From: Dysidea avara
Lineage: Eukaryota > Porifera > Demospongiae > Dictyoceratida > Dysideidae
Direction of reading: 5' to 3'
DNA length: 64,000 bases
Assembly (NCBI RefSeq): GCF_963678975.1
Contig: NC_089281.1
Span: forward strand, 2,296,437 to 2,360,436
Below are positions 1 through 57,860 of the stretch, piece by piece; the first letter of the stretch is position 1; the number at the start of each line of letters is the position of its first letter. A program made the position numbers and the translations under genes. The notes under the pieces are model-generated. The model saw only the letters and a program-made list of their open reading frames with translations. It was not told the DNA's origin and did not search any database.

Positions 1-820
1 GAAAAAAAAAAAAAAAAATGAAACATCCCCTTTCATGTCGGCAATCTCGATCACAAAACAGTCGGCATGGATTTGCTTCACTGCTTGTGTGGTAGTCACT
101 AGTGACACGATGAGTTTAACTCTAGAGTTTCAGAGCGATAGCGTAAAAGACGGGTGAGTTATAGACAAGCCAAATTTGACAACGTTCGTTCCTGTAAAAT
201 CCTCACGGTAGTGGTCGCGTCATTTATTGCCTTTGGCGCGTGTTTCTGCTTTACTGGCCACGCGACTCACTACCGTGAGTCTTGATAAATTTAGTTTACA
301 GATTGGTTGAGGTAGTATTTTACTTGATTAATTAACCCTTCCAATCCAGTAAGCCTATAATTTTTAGGCTTTGACACATCAAACTAAAATAACTTCGCAA
401 GTGTTAATGATGGAAAGATCCCACAGCCACTACACATTACTCACAATGAACTCCACGATAAAATGCACCAAGCATCGATGCAGTTGGGTACAATGCCTTT
501 CATCACACCACTTAGAAAACTTCATTAATGTCCGTCATGGCTGTACACTGCTTCATTAAACAAGGAATATCTGGGGCTAAGCGCCATTAGAAACCTCATG
601 TGCTATAGAATCTAGTGGTATACAATAGATCATTAAAAGCGCTACAAGTTCCAACAAAGACTATGTCTGCTGTTCATCGCTTCGGTTCAAAAGTACTCTT
701 TAGTGTTGTATAAATGCATAAAATTATGTTTCATTTCATTTACGTAGAAGAATACCCTGTTGTACAGTAATAGAAACCTGCCTTGTATTTCATGATCAAA
801 ATTAATTCTGGATTCGAAGG
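1..820. other. Gene-free 5' edge with a hairpin element
   Basis: I see no supportable gene here. The window opens with an A-run. Around 200-285 there is an inverted repeat: an arm reading ctcacggtagtggtcgcgt is answered by a near-complementary arm ending ctcactaccgtgag, which suggests a short foldback element. The rest is AT-rich sequence without splice-flanked open frames that I can connect to a gene. Confidence 0.5.
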
Positions 821-1490
821 GTTAAGGTTACGGTATAGTCACGGGCAATCATTCAAATTTTTAAATGTCTATTGATACTCTTTGAGAAGATCATAAAACC
901 AGTCTACTAAGTCTAGCAGCGTGAAAGGTTTAAAGTGAACACAACACCCTTCATATTTAATGTTTTTATGTTGCTACAGTGTAGTGTGAGGCAGGTGGAA
1001 CACTACATGTTGTAGCAAGACAGGAAAGCCAGCCCATACATCGCTCAGCTCCAGCTGTCACTACCATGTTTTTCTGCTGCCAAATGCAACAAAAGCTGTA
1101 GGCTCGATGGGCAGTTCTGGGGCATGGCGATACTGTACATTAAATTTATTAGGTCCTGTGGAAGCATTTTGGCGTATTTCTTCCCAGTGACTGAGATACA
1201 AGCCTTCAAAGAGTTTGTTTCACTCGAAGAAACTACTAAAAGTTTAATAAAACGTCTTCACAAACAGTAACTTAAAATATCACTTCCACAGGACCTAGAT
1301 ATTTCAGTTGCTTAGTTACTTGTGTCAAAATTATAGGGATTCAGTAATCCAAGAACAGTTGTCTTCTGCAGTATAAACAAGTACAAATAGTTGTATTGCT
1401 TCCACAACACAGTTGGTAAAATTATTAATTTTATCCCTTGCTTGGTTTAGAGCAGGTTCTGTAATTTGTTCCACCCACGCATTTTAAAAT
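821..1490. repeat. First copy of a dispersed repeat starting TTAAGGTTACGG
   Basis: This stretch matches 4326-5030 at roughly 80 percent or better by eye, in the same orientation. Shared landmarks are gtcacgggcaatcattcaaa, ccttcatatttaatgtttt, gctcagctccagctgtcact, aggtcctgtggaagc and the closing cccacgcattttaaa. It is the uninterrupted copy: at 832-842 it reads ggtatagtcac, where the second copy carries a 1.5 kb insertion after ggtata. It encodes no recognisable protein and is probably the 5' portion of a non-autonomous DNA element. Confidence 0.7.
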
Positions 1491-1499
1491 TATCATTTG

Positions 1500-2020
1500 A
1501 GGGACGGATTCATATATTATCAGGAGCACATCAAATCCTATGGACAAGGGAGTATGTAACTTTGTAAAGAGAGAAATTCAAACATGGCTGCCATGTACTG
1601 TAATAAGTAACTTTTAAAATTTCCTAATCAGGATATTATGCGGAGGCACATGCTTGAGTACGTCATGTTCCCGCTGCGACAAAGCGAAGTTATGGAAATG
1701 AAGTTTACTGGCACAACGGAGGAACAGTAGCACAGGCTTAGCAGGACAGTTTTCTACAATTATCACACAAAATTACTCCATTTGACTATTCCAAGTTTTA
1801 CCTTCGACTCAACGATCTTCCTATCAAAGCAGCTTTACTACCTCACACTAGACGATGGAGTATCAGCCCATTCAGTGTATCCCTGTTGCGTGTAAGAATG
1901 ATGTAACCAATTATATACATAGTAACACTGGATGCCATGCCTGTAGTATTGGTAGTGTACGGAGTTACATGCTCCCTTGTCCATTGGATTCGATGCGCTC
2001 CTGATAATATAAAAGGGGGA
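1500..2020. repeat. Spaced inverted repeat pair
   Basis: The plus strand around 1515-1562 (attatcaggagcacatcaaa, then tggacaagggagtatgtaac) is repeated in reverse orientation around 1955-2010 (attatcaggagcgcatcgaa, then tggacaagggagcatgtaac when read on the minus strand). The spacing of about 400 bp and the similarity of the arms suggest a foldback transposable element. The open frames crossing the right arm are by-products of the repeat and I do not call them as genes. Confidence 0.55.
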
Positions 2021-2429
2021 ATCCATTTCACTGTGAGACATGCCACTATAACCAAAGATCATTCAGGAATACCATATAGGGGAACTAGCATACATGTCGG
2101 TGATACTTGTGCCCCAGAAAGTAATACTTATCTCTCATAAATCCGGGTAGGGGCTTATTACAAAATACTAGTCATGCATTACCATATCGTTTCGTTTCCT
2201 TCTGTGCATGGGCAGGAAAAGAAACAGTCTGTACTCTGGTGAACGTAGCATAGCATTGTTGTTCTGTAACCAATATTTTGTATGGCTTCTGGTTGGCAAT
2301 TCGTTTATTGGGGAGCACATGCAATAGAACTAGTGGAATAGTATGGGTAATCCTCACTGCAGCCTAAAGTCACATGTTACACAAAAGACTATTGTAACAC
2401 AATAGAAATACCAGCAGCATTCAACACAC

Positions 2430-2678
2430 CTTCCTCTCAGAGTGACCAAAAGTTCCTCCGATGATAAACCAGTCATGTGATCTAAACAACAAACAGTAAC
2501 GTCGTATATGTTCTCCACTAATAAAGACTACAATGCTGCCATTCAATACGCATGCATGTGTCGAACCTTTATGACAGTGAGACAAGAAGAACGCCCGTCC
2601 ATATTTACAGTTGGAGACAGAGAAATGGTCGACTATCACACCGGGCAACTCTGTTACTCTACCCTTGAACACGCTCAT
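2430..2678 (-). CDS. DCLRE1C: DCLRE1C (Artemis)-like nuclease, first two exons only
   Basis: Artemis is the metallo-beta-lactamase/beta-CASP nuclease that opens hairpins and trims ends in non-homologous end joining. Exon 1 (2678-2567) starts MSVFKGRVTELPG, close to the family start, and ends FLSHCHK. Exon 2 (2481-2430) continues DHMTGLSSEELL. Joined in phase 1 across an 85-bp intron (2566-2482, GT..AG, weak donor GTTCGA), they give the metal-binding H-x-H-x-D-H motif. An ATG six codons upstream (2696) is possible, but the family start favours 2678. After exon 2 the expected catalytic motifs are not found down to position 1. A possible piece reading NNNAMLRSPEYR (from 2263 downward) resembles the family's next segment but has no clean splice link, and the candidate exon at about 2350-2300 meets a stop. 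The gene is therefore either broken or continues beyond the window through a repeat-filled intron. Family identity is fairly sure; functionality is unknown. Confidence 0.7.
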
Positions 2679-2807
2679 CGCTAATGTCAGTCCCACATCT
2701 TATATCGCTGCTTAAACTAGAAACTGCTACCGTGGCAATTTCTTCCTTTCACTTAGATTTCAGTAATTACCAAAGTAATTAACAAATTACATTAAGGTTA
2801 CGGTATA

Positions 2808-4323
2808 AGGTAAGTAAGGGGGTTTCCGGACAGCTGGGTATTCCGGACACTTCGTTTTTAATCCGCTACTGAAGGATGGAATGGAAACCAATCAGGCTAT
2901 GGTTTGAGTGCCTAAGTACCCCACTTGTGTGCTATAAAATACCAAAGTTTTATCTCGATAGCTTCAAGGATTAGTGAGATTCGTCACGATTTGCTTGCGC
3001 ATGTAGAATTTTTTGTGTAAAAAACTTTCTATACGCGTGTTAACAGTAGATTGAGGGCATCGTTCGTAATTCTGAGCGACCGTATGCACCAAAAATTGTC
3101 AATCACACTATACAGTGAACGGATATATGATTTAGAGATAGTACAACTGGATTCCACGCCCATTACCTATTAGTAGCTGCACCAGCAGAGGAGTCTTTTT
3201 GTCTATCTAGAATGCAATCATCTGCATAGAAGTGGCATATTGAGGTGATATAGTTAGGGATGTCATTGACATAAAGTAGAAACAGCAAGGGTTCCAAAAC
3301 TGAGTCCTGAGGCACACCACTCACAACATTAGCCGTGCTAGAACAACTACTGTACCACCACAAATAACTGCTTCACATAGATTCTACTGTCTGTTGCTGG
3401 AAAGCTCATCACAGTCTTTATAAATGAAGCAGTTATGGAGTACCTTGTAATAAAAAGAAGGGTCACAAGGAAACTTGCTGTACCAGCTTTCTCACAAACC
3501 ATTAGAATGCAGAAATATCCATATAAGGCTTCATGGGAGTATACATAAAAATGTTTGTGGGTGCCTAGCTAATTGTCTGGATTGCACAATAGAAACCCAA
3601 GCTGTTTACCACCACAGGCAGAGTATAGCAATGAATACATGCACATGTTGTTGTAGAGTAGGTAAATGTACACCTTTAACTATAATGCAAATATCGGATC
3701 AACTATCGGTTATCGGCTTCTTTTGGTGGCATGAATATCGGATATCGGTAGTCTACATGCCAAAAACCCATATCGGTACACCTCTACAATCAACACAACC
3801 AGCAGCCCGGAGAAGCCTGCAGCAAGGATCTGCTGGGCCAGTATGCTGTTTCTGTGTTCAGGTAAGGGCTGGTACAGATTTCCAGGCAGTAGATCAAACG
3901 TCGCATCTTTGAAAGCGTTGCAAGACAACTGCAAGATCCGAAGCAGCATAACACAATTCTGCTGTAAAAAAAATCGCTGCCATAAACAAAGTAACCGGCC
4001 AAACAGAACGCTATCAGTCTCTGCTGGGCCATGGCACTCAGTGGAGTGCAGCAATTCCCATAGCAATGCCAGGTACGCTTACTTTTACTGGTGTCCGGAA
4101 ACCCCAGCCACATAAATTTTTAGTATTTTCTCAAATTGCACGTTTAGACCATTCTTTCTTCTAGCACCTCACACTTTACCACTCACAAATTATACCACTG
4201 ATAGCCTATTTCATTGGCTACAATTCGACACCAACCATGTTAGAATCCGTTCTTCCGTTGAGGAGAATTAAACAATTTTCTAACACATGTACAAACTTTG
4301 TCCGGAAACGCCCGCCCTTACCT
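2808..4323. mobile_element. TA-flanked DNA transposon nested in the TTAA element
   Basis: The ends are inverted: AGGTAAG..TTTCCGGACA on the left, and the complement of AGGTAAGGGCGGGCGTTTCC on the right. The dinucleotide TA lies at both borders (2806-2807 and 4324-4325). The paralogous copy at 832-842 reads ggtatagtcac, which is exactly the sequence obtained when the insert plus one TA is removed. A TA duplication is characteristic of Tc1/mariner-like elements. No DDE transposase is visible, so it is non-autonomous. The overlapping open frames at 3475-4115 on both strands are low-quality and not called. Confidence 0.75.
3163..3363 (-). pseudogene. Non-LTR retrotransposon reverse transcriptase fragment
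   Basis: The minus-strand frame contains SGVPQDSVLEPLLFLLYVND followed about ten residues later by FYADD. These match the reverse transcriptase core of CR1/Jockey-like LINEs (G-V-P-Q-G-S-x-L-G-P and the F/Y-A-D-D active site), with Q-D-S and L-E-P replacing the usual glycines. It is only about 65 codons, ends in stops, and lies inside the 2808-4323 transposon, so it is a dead fragment inserted into that element. Confidence 0.85.
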
Positions 4324-5140
4324 TAGTCACGGGCAATCATTCAAAATTTTGAATGCCTATCGATACTTTTTGAGAAGCCCATAAAACCAGTCTAACAACG
4401 TGAAAAGTTTTAAATAAAGGTGAAGCCCTTCATATTTAATGTTTTTTATATAGCTACAGTTTAGTTTGAGGCAGGTGGAACAGTACAATTTGTTGTAGCA
4501 ACACAAGTAAGGCTCAGCTCCAGCTGTCACTACCATGTTTTTCCGCCGCCAAATACAGCAAAAGCTGTAGGCTCTATTGGCATTTCTGGGGCATAGTGAT
4601 ACTGTATATTAAATTTATTAGGTCCTGTGGAAGCGTTTTTGGCGTGTTTCTTCCCAGTGACTCAGATACAAGCCTTCAAAGAGCTTGTTTCGCTCGAAAA
4701 AACTACTAAAAGTTCAATAAAACGTCTATACAACTATTAACTTAAAAAATCGCTTCCATAGGACCTAGATATTTTAGTTGTTTAGTCACTTGTGTTGAAA
4801 TTATAAGGATTCATTAATCTGTTAGTCTGGTTTTTGGTAGCGCGTTTTTTTATAAATCATTGCTCTATTGTGGGCCACACACCCAAGAACAGTCGTTGTT
4901 CTGCAGTAAAAACAAACAAGCACAATTAGTTGCATTGCTAACACAACACAGTTGAAATTATTTATCCCTACTTGGTTTAAAGCAGGTTTTGTAATTTGTT
5001 CCGCCCACGCATTTTAAACTATTCCGTAACACAATTACAAACCGCGGCTGCTGCTAGGGGCTTCTCAAATAGAACGTTCAGTATGTAAATAGAAGACGGA
5101 GCAGTGACTTTCGGGGATTTTGTGATTTCTTATAACCTTA

Positions 5141-5302
5141 ACAGTAAGCCACGTAACTACTAAAACCATTTCAACTGTTAACATTATGCCAACATCCCAG
5201 GCACAAAAGACTTAGTTTGGTATGTAGCCGCAACGTCCACTCGTTGGAGACCTCAACGAAGGTACTTTGTAGAGCGGGTATTATTATTGTATCGTTGCCA
5301 AC
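5141..5302 (+). promoter_or_regulatory. Probable promoter/5' leader of the GalNAc-T-like gene
   Basis: Only about 160 bp separate the transposon end from the start codon at 5303. The sequence is less AT-rich than its surroundings, with several CpG dinucleotides, and has no clear TATA box at the expected distance. I infer that the promoter lies here or in the adjoining repeat. Confidence 0.3.
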
Positions 5303-16074
<10,772 letters not shown>

Positions 16075-17252
16075 TATATTACTAAGAATTAATTAATTAC
16101 ATTGTTATATTATTTTATTGTATTATTATTATGTATAAAGAATTTTTTAAATTAGGTTGTTATGTGTGGTCAGATTTGCAAAAGAGGGGTCTTCACACAC
16201 ATCCAATTACTAATTTTTGATCATGCATAACTTCTAATTCAAATTAGAATTGCCATGAAATTTGCATTGGTCAGTAGTGAGCACCAACGTGTAGTGGAAA
16301 ATTGTTTGTGTCTTGATTTTTTCGTCATGGCATCTATACAGGGTATGTCATTGCTTTGCATCGCATGTACTGAAGATGTGTTTTGTGAAACTGATTCTGT
16401 GCTGAGCTGGTTGTGAGTTACAGCAAAATTTAGAATTTAGATTGACTGTAAATATTGTGCCAGGCATTTGAACAAAAAGATTTTGGTTACTATTATATAA
16501 TAGCTTCTTAGTCCAGAGCAGGATTCAACATTTTGTATCATGTGTCTGCCACCCGTGTCATACCATGCAGCAAACTGTCCCTGACATCTGTAGGACCAAT
16601 TGCAACGCTGGGTAATAAAATCAAAAGTAAGACACATGAGGCCTTATTGGGCTATATAAAACATTTAATGAAAACAATAAGTTTTATGGTAACAGATTGT
16701 AATGGATATAACTCCCGTTGTGAACTAACATGATCAAACAAAAGCATTATTATTGTAGCTATTTTACTTATTAGTTACTGTACATTATGACATGATAATA
16801 ACACAAGTGTGCATGTGTTCATCACATGCCACTGTGTGTGTGTGTCTGGTTTCGTAAAATTATTTTCATTAAAATGTGCCTGCCTGGAAGCTTAATACAA
16901 GTTCTACTGGTATATGGCCTGTATTTCAATTTTTTTTTCATCATGGCATTTAAACATTCAAGGAATCTGTCTGATAGATGAAGTGCAAAGAGTTGTTTTA
17001 TCTACTCCAGCTGTCTACAGCATAAACTTGGGAATCAGCTACTGCAATTGAAAAGTCATTTTAAAACAGAGATCTGTGATTGTAATAACAAGTAGTACTC
17101 ATAATGTATTTACCAAAAATTTGACTAAAAAGCAATGTACTACGAGATAAACTACACATCTGACAATTCTTTTAAACTACACAATGATTACAATAACTCT
17201 ATGTACATAATAAAATCCTGATGGTGTTGTGCGGGTGTGGAAGGTTGTAAAA
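16075..17252. other. Convergent intergenic region
   Basis: This lies between the stop of the plus-strand GalNAc-T-like gene (16072-16074) and the tentative stop of minus-strand VIPAS39 (17253-17255). It should contain both 3' UTRs. I did not find a well-placed AATAAA for the GalNAc-T-like gene. No gene, RNA or repeat is recognised apart from short AT-rich tracts. Confidence 0.5.
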
Positions 17253-52727
<35,475 letters not shown>

Positions 52728-52800
52728 GGTGGACGCAAAGAGTGAACGGATAAATTAGAATAACAATTGCGTTATCATTGCGGCGCGCGCTATACAACCA
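52728..52800 (-). promoter_or_regulatory. VIPAS39 5' leader and CpG-rich promoter
   Basis: Upstream of the ATG (52727-52725), on the minus strand, the sequence contains agcgcgcgccgc (52793-52782), an unusual CpG cluster in this AT-rich window. The start is preceded by gtccacc, an ideal Kozak context. Together these support the first-exon choice. Confidence 0.55.
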
Positions 52801-53346
52801 GACAGCAAGTTGTCATGCATGCAACTCTTCACATAGCTTTTCTTTTCTAAATTGAATAATACGCTGAGTAGCTATTTACAACAATATTTGTTTGCTTGTT
52901 TCATTTTTTTTTTTGGATCCAGTAATTTTAAAATAGAATTAATCATACACATGTAAGCTAAAACAATAATGATAAATATACAGCAGGCCTGCCAACCTGG
53001 AAAGTAAAAAAATCTTGAGATTTCTGTACCTTTATTGTAGTATTGCAGTGTGTAGTAAAAAAAACTGGTAGATGCTATGCTGAGACCAAAAAAAAAAAAA
53101 AAAGGTCTCGACTTTTCTCAAAAACCGTGAGATTCGATCTGCTGCCCTTGAGCAGGGTAGTGAAACCGTGAGACTCACGGTAAACCCGTGAGAGTTGGCA
53201 GGCCTGATACAGTCAAGTTGGAAGGGAGACGCTGGGCATAGTGGGGAAGGATGAATACAGGGTAAAGGGGAACTCGAAAAGTGGGAACTGGTAGATTGAA
53301 TGAAAAGATGAATGGATGGTAATCATTGGAATAGTGTGTAGCATTC

Positions 53347-53497
53347 ACACTGTAAAAACGATTTTGTCATTTTAACAAATTGTTTGTTACCACCGTTTTG
53401 TAATTTCTTGTTTGGCCAATTTTTTGCATCAAAACAACAAATTACAAAACGGTGGTAACGAAATATTTGTTGAAATGACAAAATCGTTTTTACAGTG
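53347..53497. mobile_element. Near-perfect hairpin MITE, 151 bp
   Basis: The left arm cactgtaaaaacgattttgt, followed by catttta and taccaccgttttgtaattt, is answered by an almost perfect complement ending cgtttttacagtg. CACTGTAAAA termini recall Tc1/mariner-type MITEs, but no TA duplication is visible. The loop is about 20 bp. Confidence 0.85.
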
Positions 53498-53723
53498 CAG
53501 TAAAGTCAGAAGTCAGTTCGTAAACAGACAGATCTGGTCAGTTTGTAAACAGATAGATTGCTTGTTTTATTGTTTCATTTCTTTTTTTTTTTTTGATCAA
53601 TTCAAAATCATGATGTCAACAAAAAATTCAGTATTAAATATCAACTAGTTATACTGAGCTAGTTAATTAATTATATGTAACTTGACAAGCAAGTGTAAAC
53701 GTACATATAAAGGCTGTGGTGTG

Positions 53724-54291
53724 CAGGAGCGTATTTAGGGGGTTCCAGAAACCCCCTCTGAAATTTTGAGGCTTGTTACAGCAGGAGAACCATGCTAACT
53801 TGATGATAACAGCACAACTGCGTCTACACAATTTAGCTATGGGAACAGGACATAGCTACAGTGTAGGAATCTTATACAATTCTGTTATGTATTGCGGGAT
53901 AATCGAGATACTCTTATATCAAAAGCTAATGGGGGCTCTCCATTATATACTCTTGTTTATATAGAGCAGTCAGGTACATGCAGCAGTCAAACTACTCTCA
54001 TGAACATTTATAACGGAACACAATCTTGCATTTAAAGTTTAGTTATGAAAAATATTCAGGAGAAATTGAATATGAGGCCATTTAGACTATTACATTACCT
54101 GGCCAGTACATTTAGGACTTTAAGGGAACCAAGCATAAAATTATATTAATAACAGTTTATCACCCATGAAATTGAGAAACTAGCAAATTTTGAAGCATTT
54201 TATTGTACATGGCTGTGTCCCCAGACCTTGACACCTATAACTCACTACCAAATTTGGAAACCGCCTTGCAAAAATCCTACATATGCCCCTG
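53724..54291. mobile_element. hAT-like element, about 568 bp
   Basis: The tips CAGGAGCGTATTTAGGGG and the complement of CAGGGGCATATGTAGG form imperfect inverted repeats. The flanking octamers gtggtgtg and ggtatgtg agree at 6 of 8 positions, consistent with an aged duplication. It is non-coding, and includes one dispersed gag.agtactcttat..gagcagtca motif pair. Confidence 0.65.
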
Positions 54292-56087
54292 GGTATGTGT
54301 ACAAATAATTATTAACCATTGATTAGTCATGGCGTCTGCAATCCGAGGTTAGTCAATTGTTAGAGGTATCCATCTCAGCTCTAGCTTGTGAAGATTGAGA
54401 ATGGACAAAGAATGAATTAATAACTTCTCCATAAAACTTATTTTGAATTAAAAGTTTATTGCTGCGTACTTTGATTTTTTTTACGTTCTGTTCCCTTTTA
54501 AATTAAATGCCATCTTTGTTTTAAAAGAAGTGCCATTCTTCTTGAGTCATGTCTGGTCTAACCCTTAGATCTTGGATAATACTGATAACACTGAGTTGAA
54601 TCTGACAAGAATTGGCTGAGGTTTCTTAGATTGATTATGGTATTTGCCCAGTCTTAAAATGTCTTTTATAGATAGAGGATTTATACTGCTTTCAGTTTCA
54701 GTGACTATAGCACCATGTTGTGTTCTATATTGTTACAATTATTGTGTAGCAAAATGTCAGTGAAGGGAATGAATATGATTGAAGGGATTTCAGGGGAGTA
54801 TGGGAGCATATTTACCCATAATTGTGGCAAGATTGAATCTGGATGCAATTTGAGATAAGTGACTGAGACCTGGAACTAGGAAATAACAAACAAACCACGT
54901 ACAAGCCAATTCTTTAGATCAAACTATTGTTTTTATATGATTTTAAGGGAATTATTTTATATGAATAGTGGACTGTGAAAATGACCATAATTATAAGTTG
55001 CAATTTTAGTAGACCGCAAGTGGAAAATTTTTGAAAATGGCACTTTTAGTCAAATCCCTGTAAACATGGCAGCATGCACAAGTATGCATGTAATTTTTGA
55101 CTTTATTCTTTTCTGTGGTACAGCTTGCTATTTAGTCTGACTTTTACAACTAGCCAAATCACCATTTACAACTAGCCAAATGTCATTTACAACAAGCTTT
55201 TTGGCCACAACTAGCCCCTTTTTTAGCCCCTGCACTACCATGCCATAATGGCTTGATCATAATTATGCTGATTATGTATACCATCACCTTTTCATGTATA
55301 TAGCCTCACTTCTTGACTGTGTCATCTTCAGAGACATCTGACATTTCACACCTATATGGTAAACAGCTTATACTACTGTAGGTATTTTCAGTTAAACCCC
55401 TTGCCCATGTATGTGTTTCAATTCCAGTGGCACGCACGCGTGCACACACGCATGCACACACGCATGCACACACGCACACACACATGCACCACTGAAGCTG
55501 GCTATGACATGTTTGTACATAGCAGATTGTCACATGGATTGGGGTACGTACATAGTTGTATTAGCAGTAATAATAATAATAATAATGCGATATTTTTGAG
55601 TAGTGTGTGCAAGGATCACGAACAAAGTGGAGATTAAAGCCAATGATGAGATATCTTACAGAAAGTAGTGACAGAGACTTTGTTGAATTGTTTAGTCATG
55701 CACACTTTTGCCATCTTTTGTTTTATTAGTTTATAGTTCAGGTAAAGAATAGCTAAGTTCTGCATGTGTGTATCAGGCACAGGTCAATATATAGAACAGT
55801 CTAATATAGCAGTCAGTTTCAAATGGTTGCTTTATGATCTAGAAGTAAAGTAACTGTATAGTATTCATACTATGTTCATGACTGGTGTTTATATTGCACC
55901 ACTGGAGTAACTACTGTATTTTCTTAACCTGCCTACACACTATATATATATGCCTTGTTTTGCAGTTAAGTTGTCCCATTGGTGGCCTGATCCTAGTCAT
56001 AACAATATAGACAATGAAATTACTCTCTGACAACTGGCAACTACCTATTCTTCCTTGCCAGAGCAGCATACAATACAGACAAATACA
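54292..56087. other. Intergenic region, few signals
   Basis: This is mostly AT-rich sequence without supportable genes. A short minus-strand stretch at 55354-55306 reads CEMSDVSEDDTVKK then stop, directly after an AG (ccatatag). It could be a terminal exon, but no partner exon was found. A CACGCA/TGCACA simple-sequence block is at 55428-55490 and (AAT)n at 55569-55586. Confidence 0.4.
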
Positions 56088-56460
56088 TACACTGTTAAAA
56101 AAGGGGAATAACAGTAACTATGGCCGGGGAGTAAAATATTTTACTCTGAAAGGGGAGTTCAGATTACTAGGAGAGTAACAGTAACCCACTAAGGGTGAAG
56201 AGAACTCCAAGTGAGTGAAGGCACCAAACTGAAGAGTTCCCATTACCAGCTAGCTAGTAGCAAAGGTGAACCCCTCAGTGAGCCAGTATACCTACTGAGC
56301 CTACAACTGAATGAGCCACATGCAAGTTATAGCTTTCTCACTATGATATTTTCTCCATTAATTAGCCAGTTCAATTCTAGCCACTCATTGTAAAAATGAA
56401 AGTAATTATTTAGGCTTCCTTTTCAATGGCAGCCATTTACTCACGTTTTATTTTTGCAGA

Positions 56461-56541
56461 CTAACCAAGACATAGAGAAGGAAACAGACAGTACGAAAGC
56501 AGGAGGACGAATTGTTACTCAAGAATCAAGAATATTTTGAA
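56461..56541 (+). CDS. Possible terminal exon, unidentified
   Basis: After a strong acceptor (gttttatttttgcag) the plus strand reads TNQDIEKETDSTKAGGRIVT then QESRIF and a stop. The composition looks like a coding tail, but at 26 codons with no partner exon it is tentative. Confidence 0.25.
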
Positions 56542-57434
56542 ATACGTATGTATAATTATTAAATACTATTTCTACTACAAGCGCATTATTTAGAATGAAG
56601 AGTATTACCATAGAAACGGTTTCTTTAACAACAGAGCCGTGTTGAGTACAGACGATTGCGCGATCTTTGCAACAAAAACCGTCAAGCGAAAACCGAAAAC
56701 GTGATCCATTTGCTTTGAAAGGTGCCGAATTACGTAACAAGCTCACGTTTCCATTGACTTCCTGTGTTGCATAGATTCCGCAATCGTCTGTAGTTGAAAG
56801 CGGTTTGCTTCTCTGAGGAATTGTTGTGCTTAAAAGGTGATACTAAAGTGTTTACTTGTTTGTGAATAATTACTGGACGTTCACTATCTCGTTCATTGTT
56901 TCTTCAGGTACTGGCTCCAATGGAAGTCACCACTGCTCGTCAGGGTTTAGGCGCCTTATCGTGACAGGGCAGAAATAGTTCAAGACTCGGGGAAAGAGAA
57001 TAAAATTCGGCGGACTCAGTCGTATATATCACTGCCGGACAGCAAGTATTCAGCCCATCCAAGCTCACCGCTAGCTACTAGTATTCAGTGTGTAAGAAGT
57101 TGAAGACTTGAGAGAGGAGAGGAAAGCCACCTAGCTTAAACATGGCGTACATATCATGTCCGTCTCACTCTGCTTTCAGCCTTTACCGCGTTAGAATCTG
57201 GACACAATGATATTGCCTGGTAAGGTCAGTAGCCGGATCATTGTCAGTGTCTTTACATAATTACATGCAGATTCACTGGAATTAACTAGTAAGATGTATC
57301 GTCTGCAGTTAACAAGAATCTCTTCATGATACAATGTACATTGTGTGTCTTCGACCTCATCAACTTTCCAAGTTAATCTTGACCTGTAAGGAGATAATGT
57401 TTATAGTTACGTAAGCACATATTTACTTTTTTAG

Positions 57435-57860
57435 CACGGTTACCTCAATGTCACTGAGAACATAGAATTTAAACAACATCCAGTAAGTGTGTTAACATAC
57501 AGTGACTGTACATCAATTTGTAAACATAAATTACAGGTGCCACAAGAAATCAGTGAACAAATAGACAAACAAAATGATGAATTCCAGGTAGCAAATAAGT
57601 GCTGTTTTATGTGATAGCAACTGTGCTTATTTTAGTTTACACTATACCAATGCTGCTGGTCTAGCAGAATTGTTTATACAACTTTGTTGGCAACTGCGTG
57701 TGACGTACCTTCAGCTATACAGGTAACAAGTATGTGATTGTCGAATATTTCTTTACTATACTGCTATTTACTACAGCTGATAACATGTCATGTGGCAGGC
57801 AGTGACTCCAGTGAAGTGGCAGTGAAGTATCGTTTGCTGATGATGAAGCCTTGCTACTGA
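57435..57860 (+). CDS. Compact four-exon 3' gene segment, unidentified protein
   Basis: Exons 57435-57482 (HGYLNVTENIEFKQHP), 57537-57587 (VPQEISEQIDKQNDEFQ), 57636-57722 (FTLYQCCWSSRIVYTTLLAT..) and 57777-57860 (LITCHVAGSDSSEVAV.. to stop) are separated by introns of 54, 48 and 54 bp. All are GT-AG and all phase 0, giving 89 codons without a stop. Such short introns match those of the GalNAc-T-like gene (46 and 54 bp). I do not recognise the product, and no upstream exon joins in phase 0. The minus strand of 57200-57390 is also open for about 65 codons, so strand assignment of the area is not fully settled. The segment sits inside a TA-flanked inverted-repeat element and may be captured cargo. 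Confidence 0.5.

Larger units (their letters stand above)
2793..5139. mobile_element. TTAA-bounded repeat element carrying a nested transposon
   Basis: The left end reads TTAAGGTTACGGTATA and the right end reads TTATAACCTTAA (ending at 5139), so the ends are inverted and each carries TTAA. TTAA target sites are typical of piggyBac and Kolobok elements; which one this is cannot be told because no transposase is visible. The internal part after 4326 matches 838-1490. A second transposon (2808-4323) sits inside. The unit ends about 160 bp before the start of the GalNAc-T-like gene. Confidence 0.5.

Noticed and set aside
3475..4115. Overlapping 90-145 codon frames on both strands
   Set aside because: They lie wholly inside the TA-flanked transposon, overlap each other on opposite strands, and show no recognisable domain or transposase motif.
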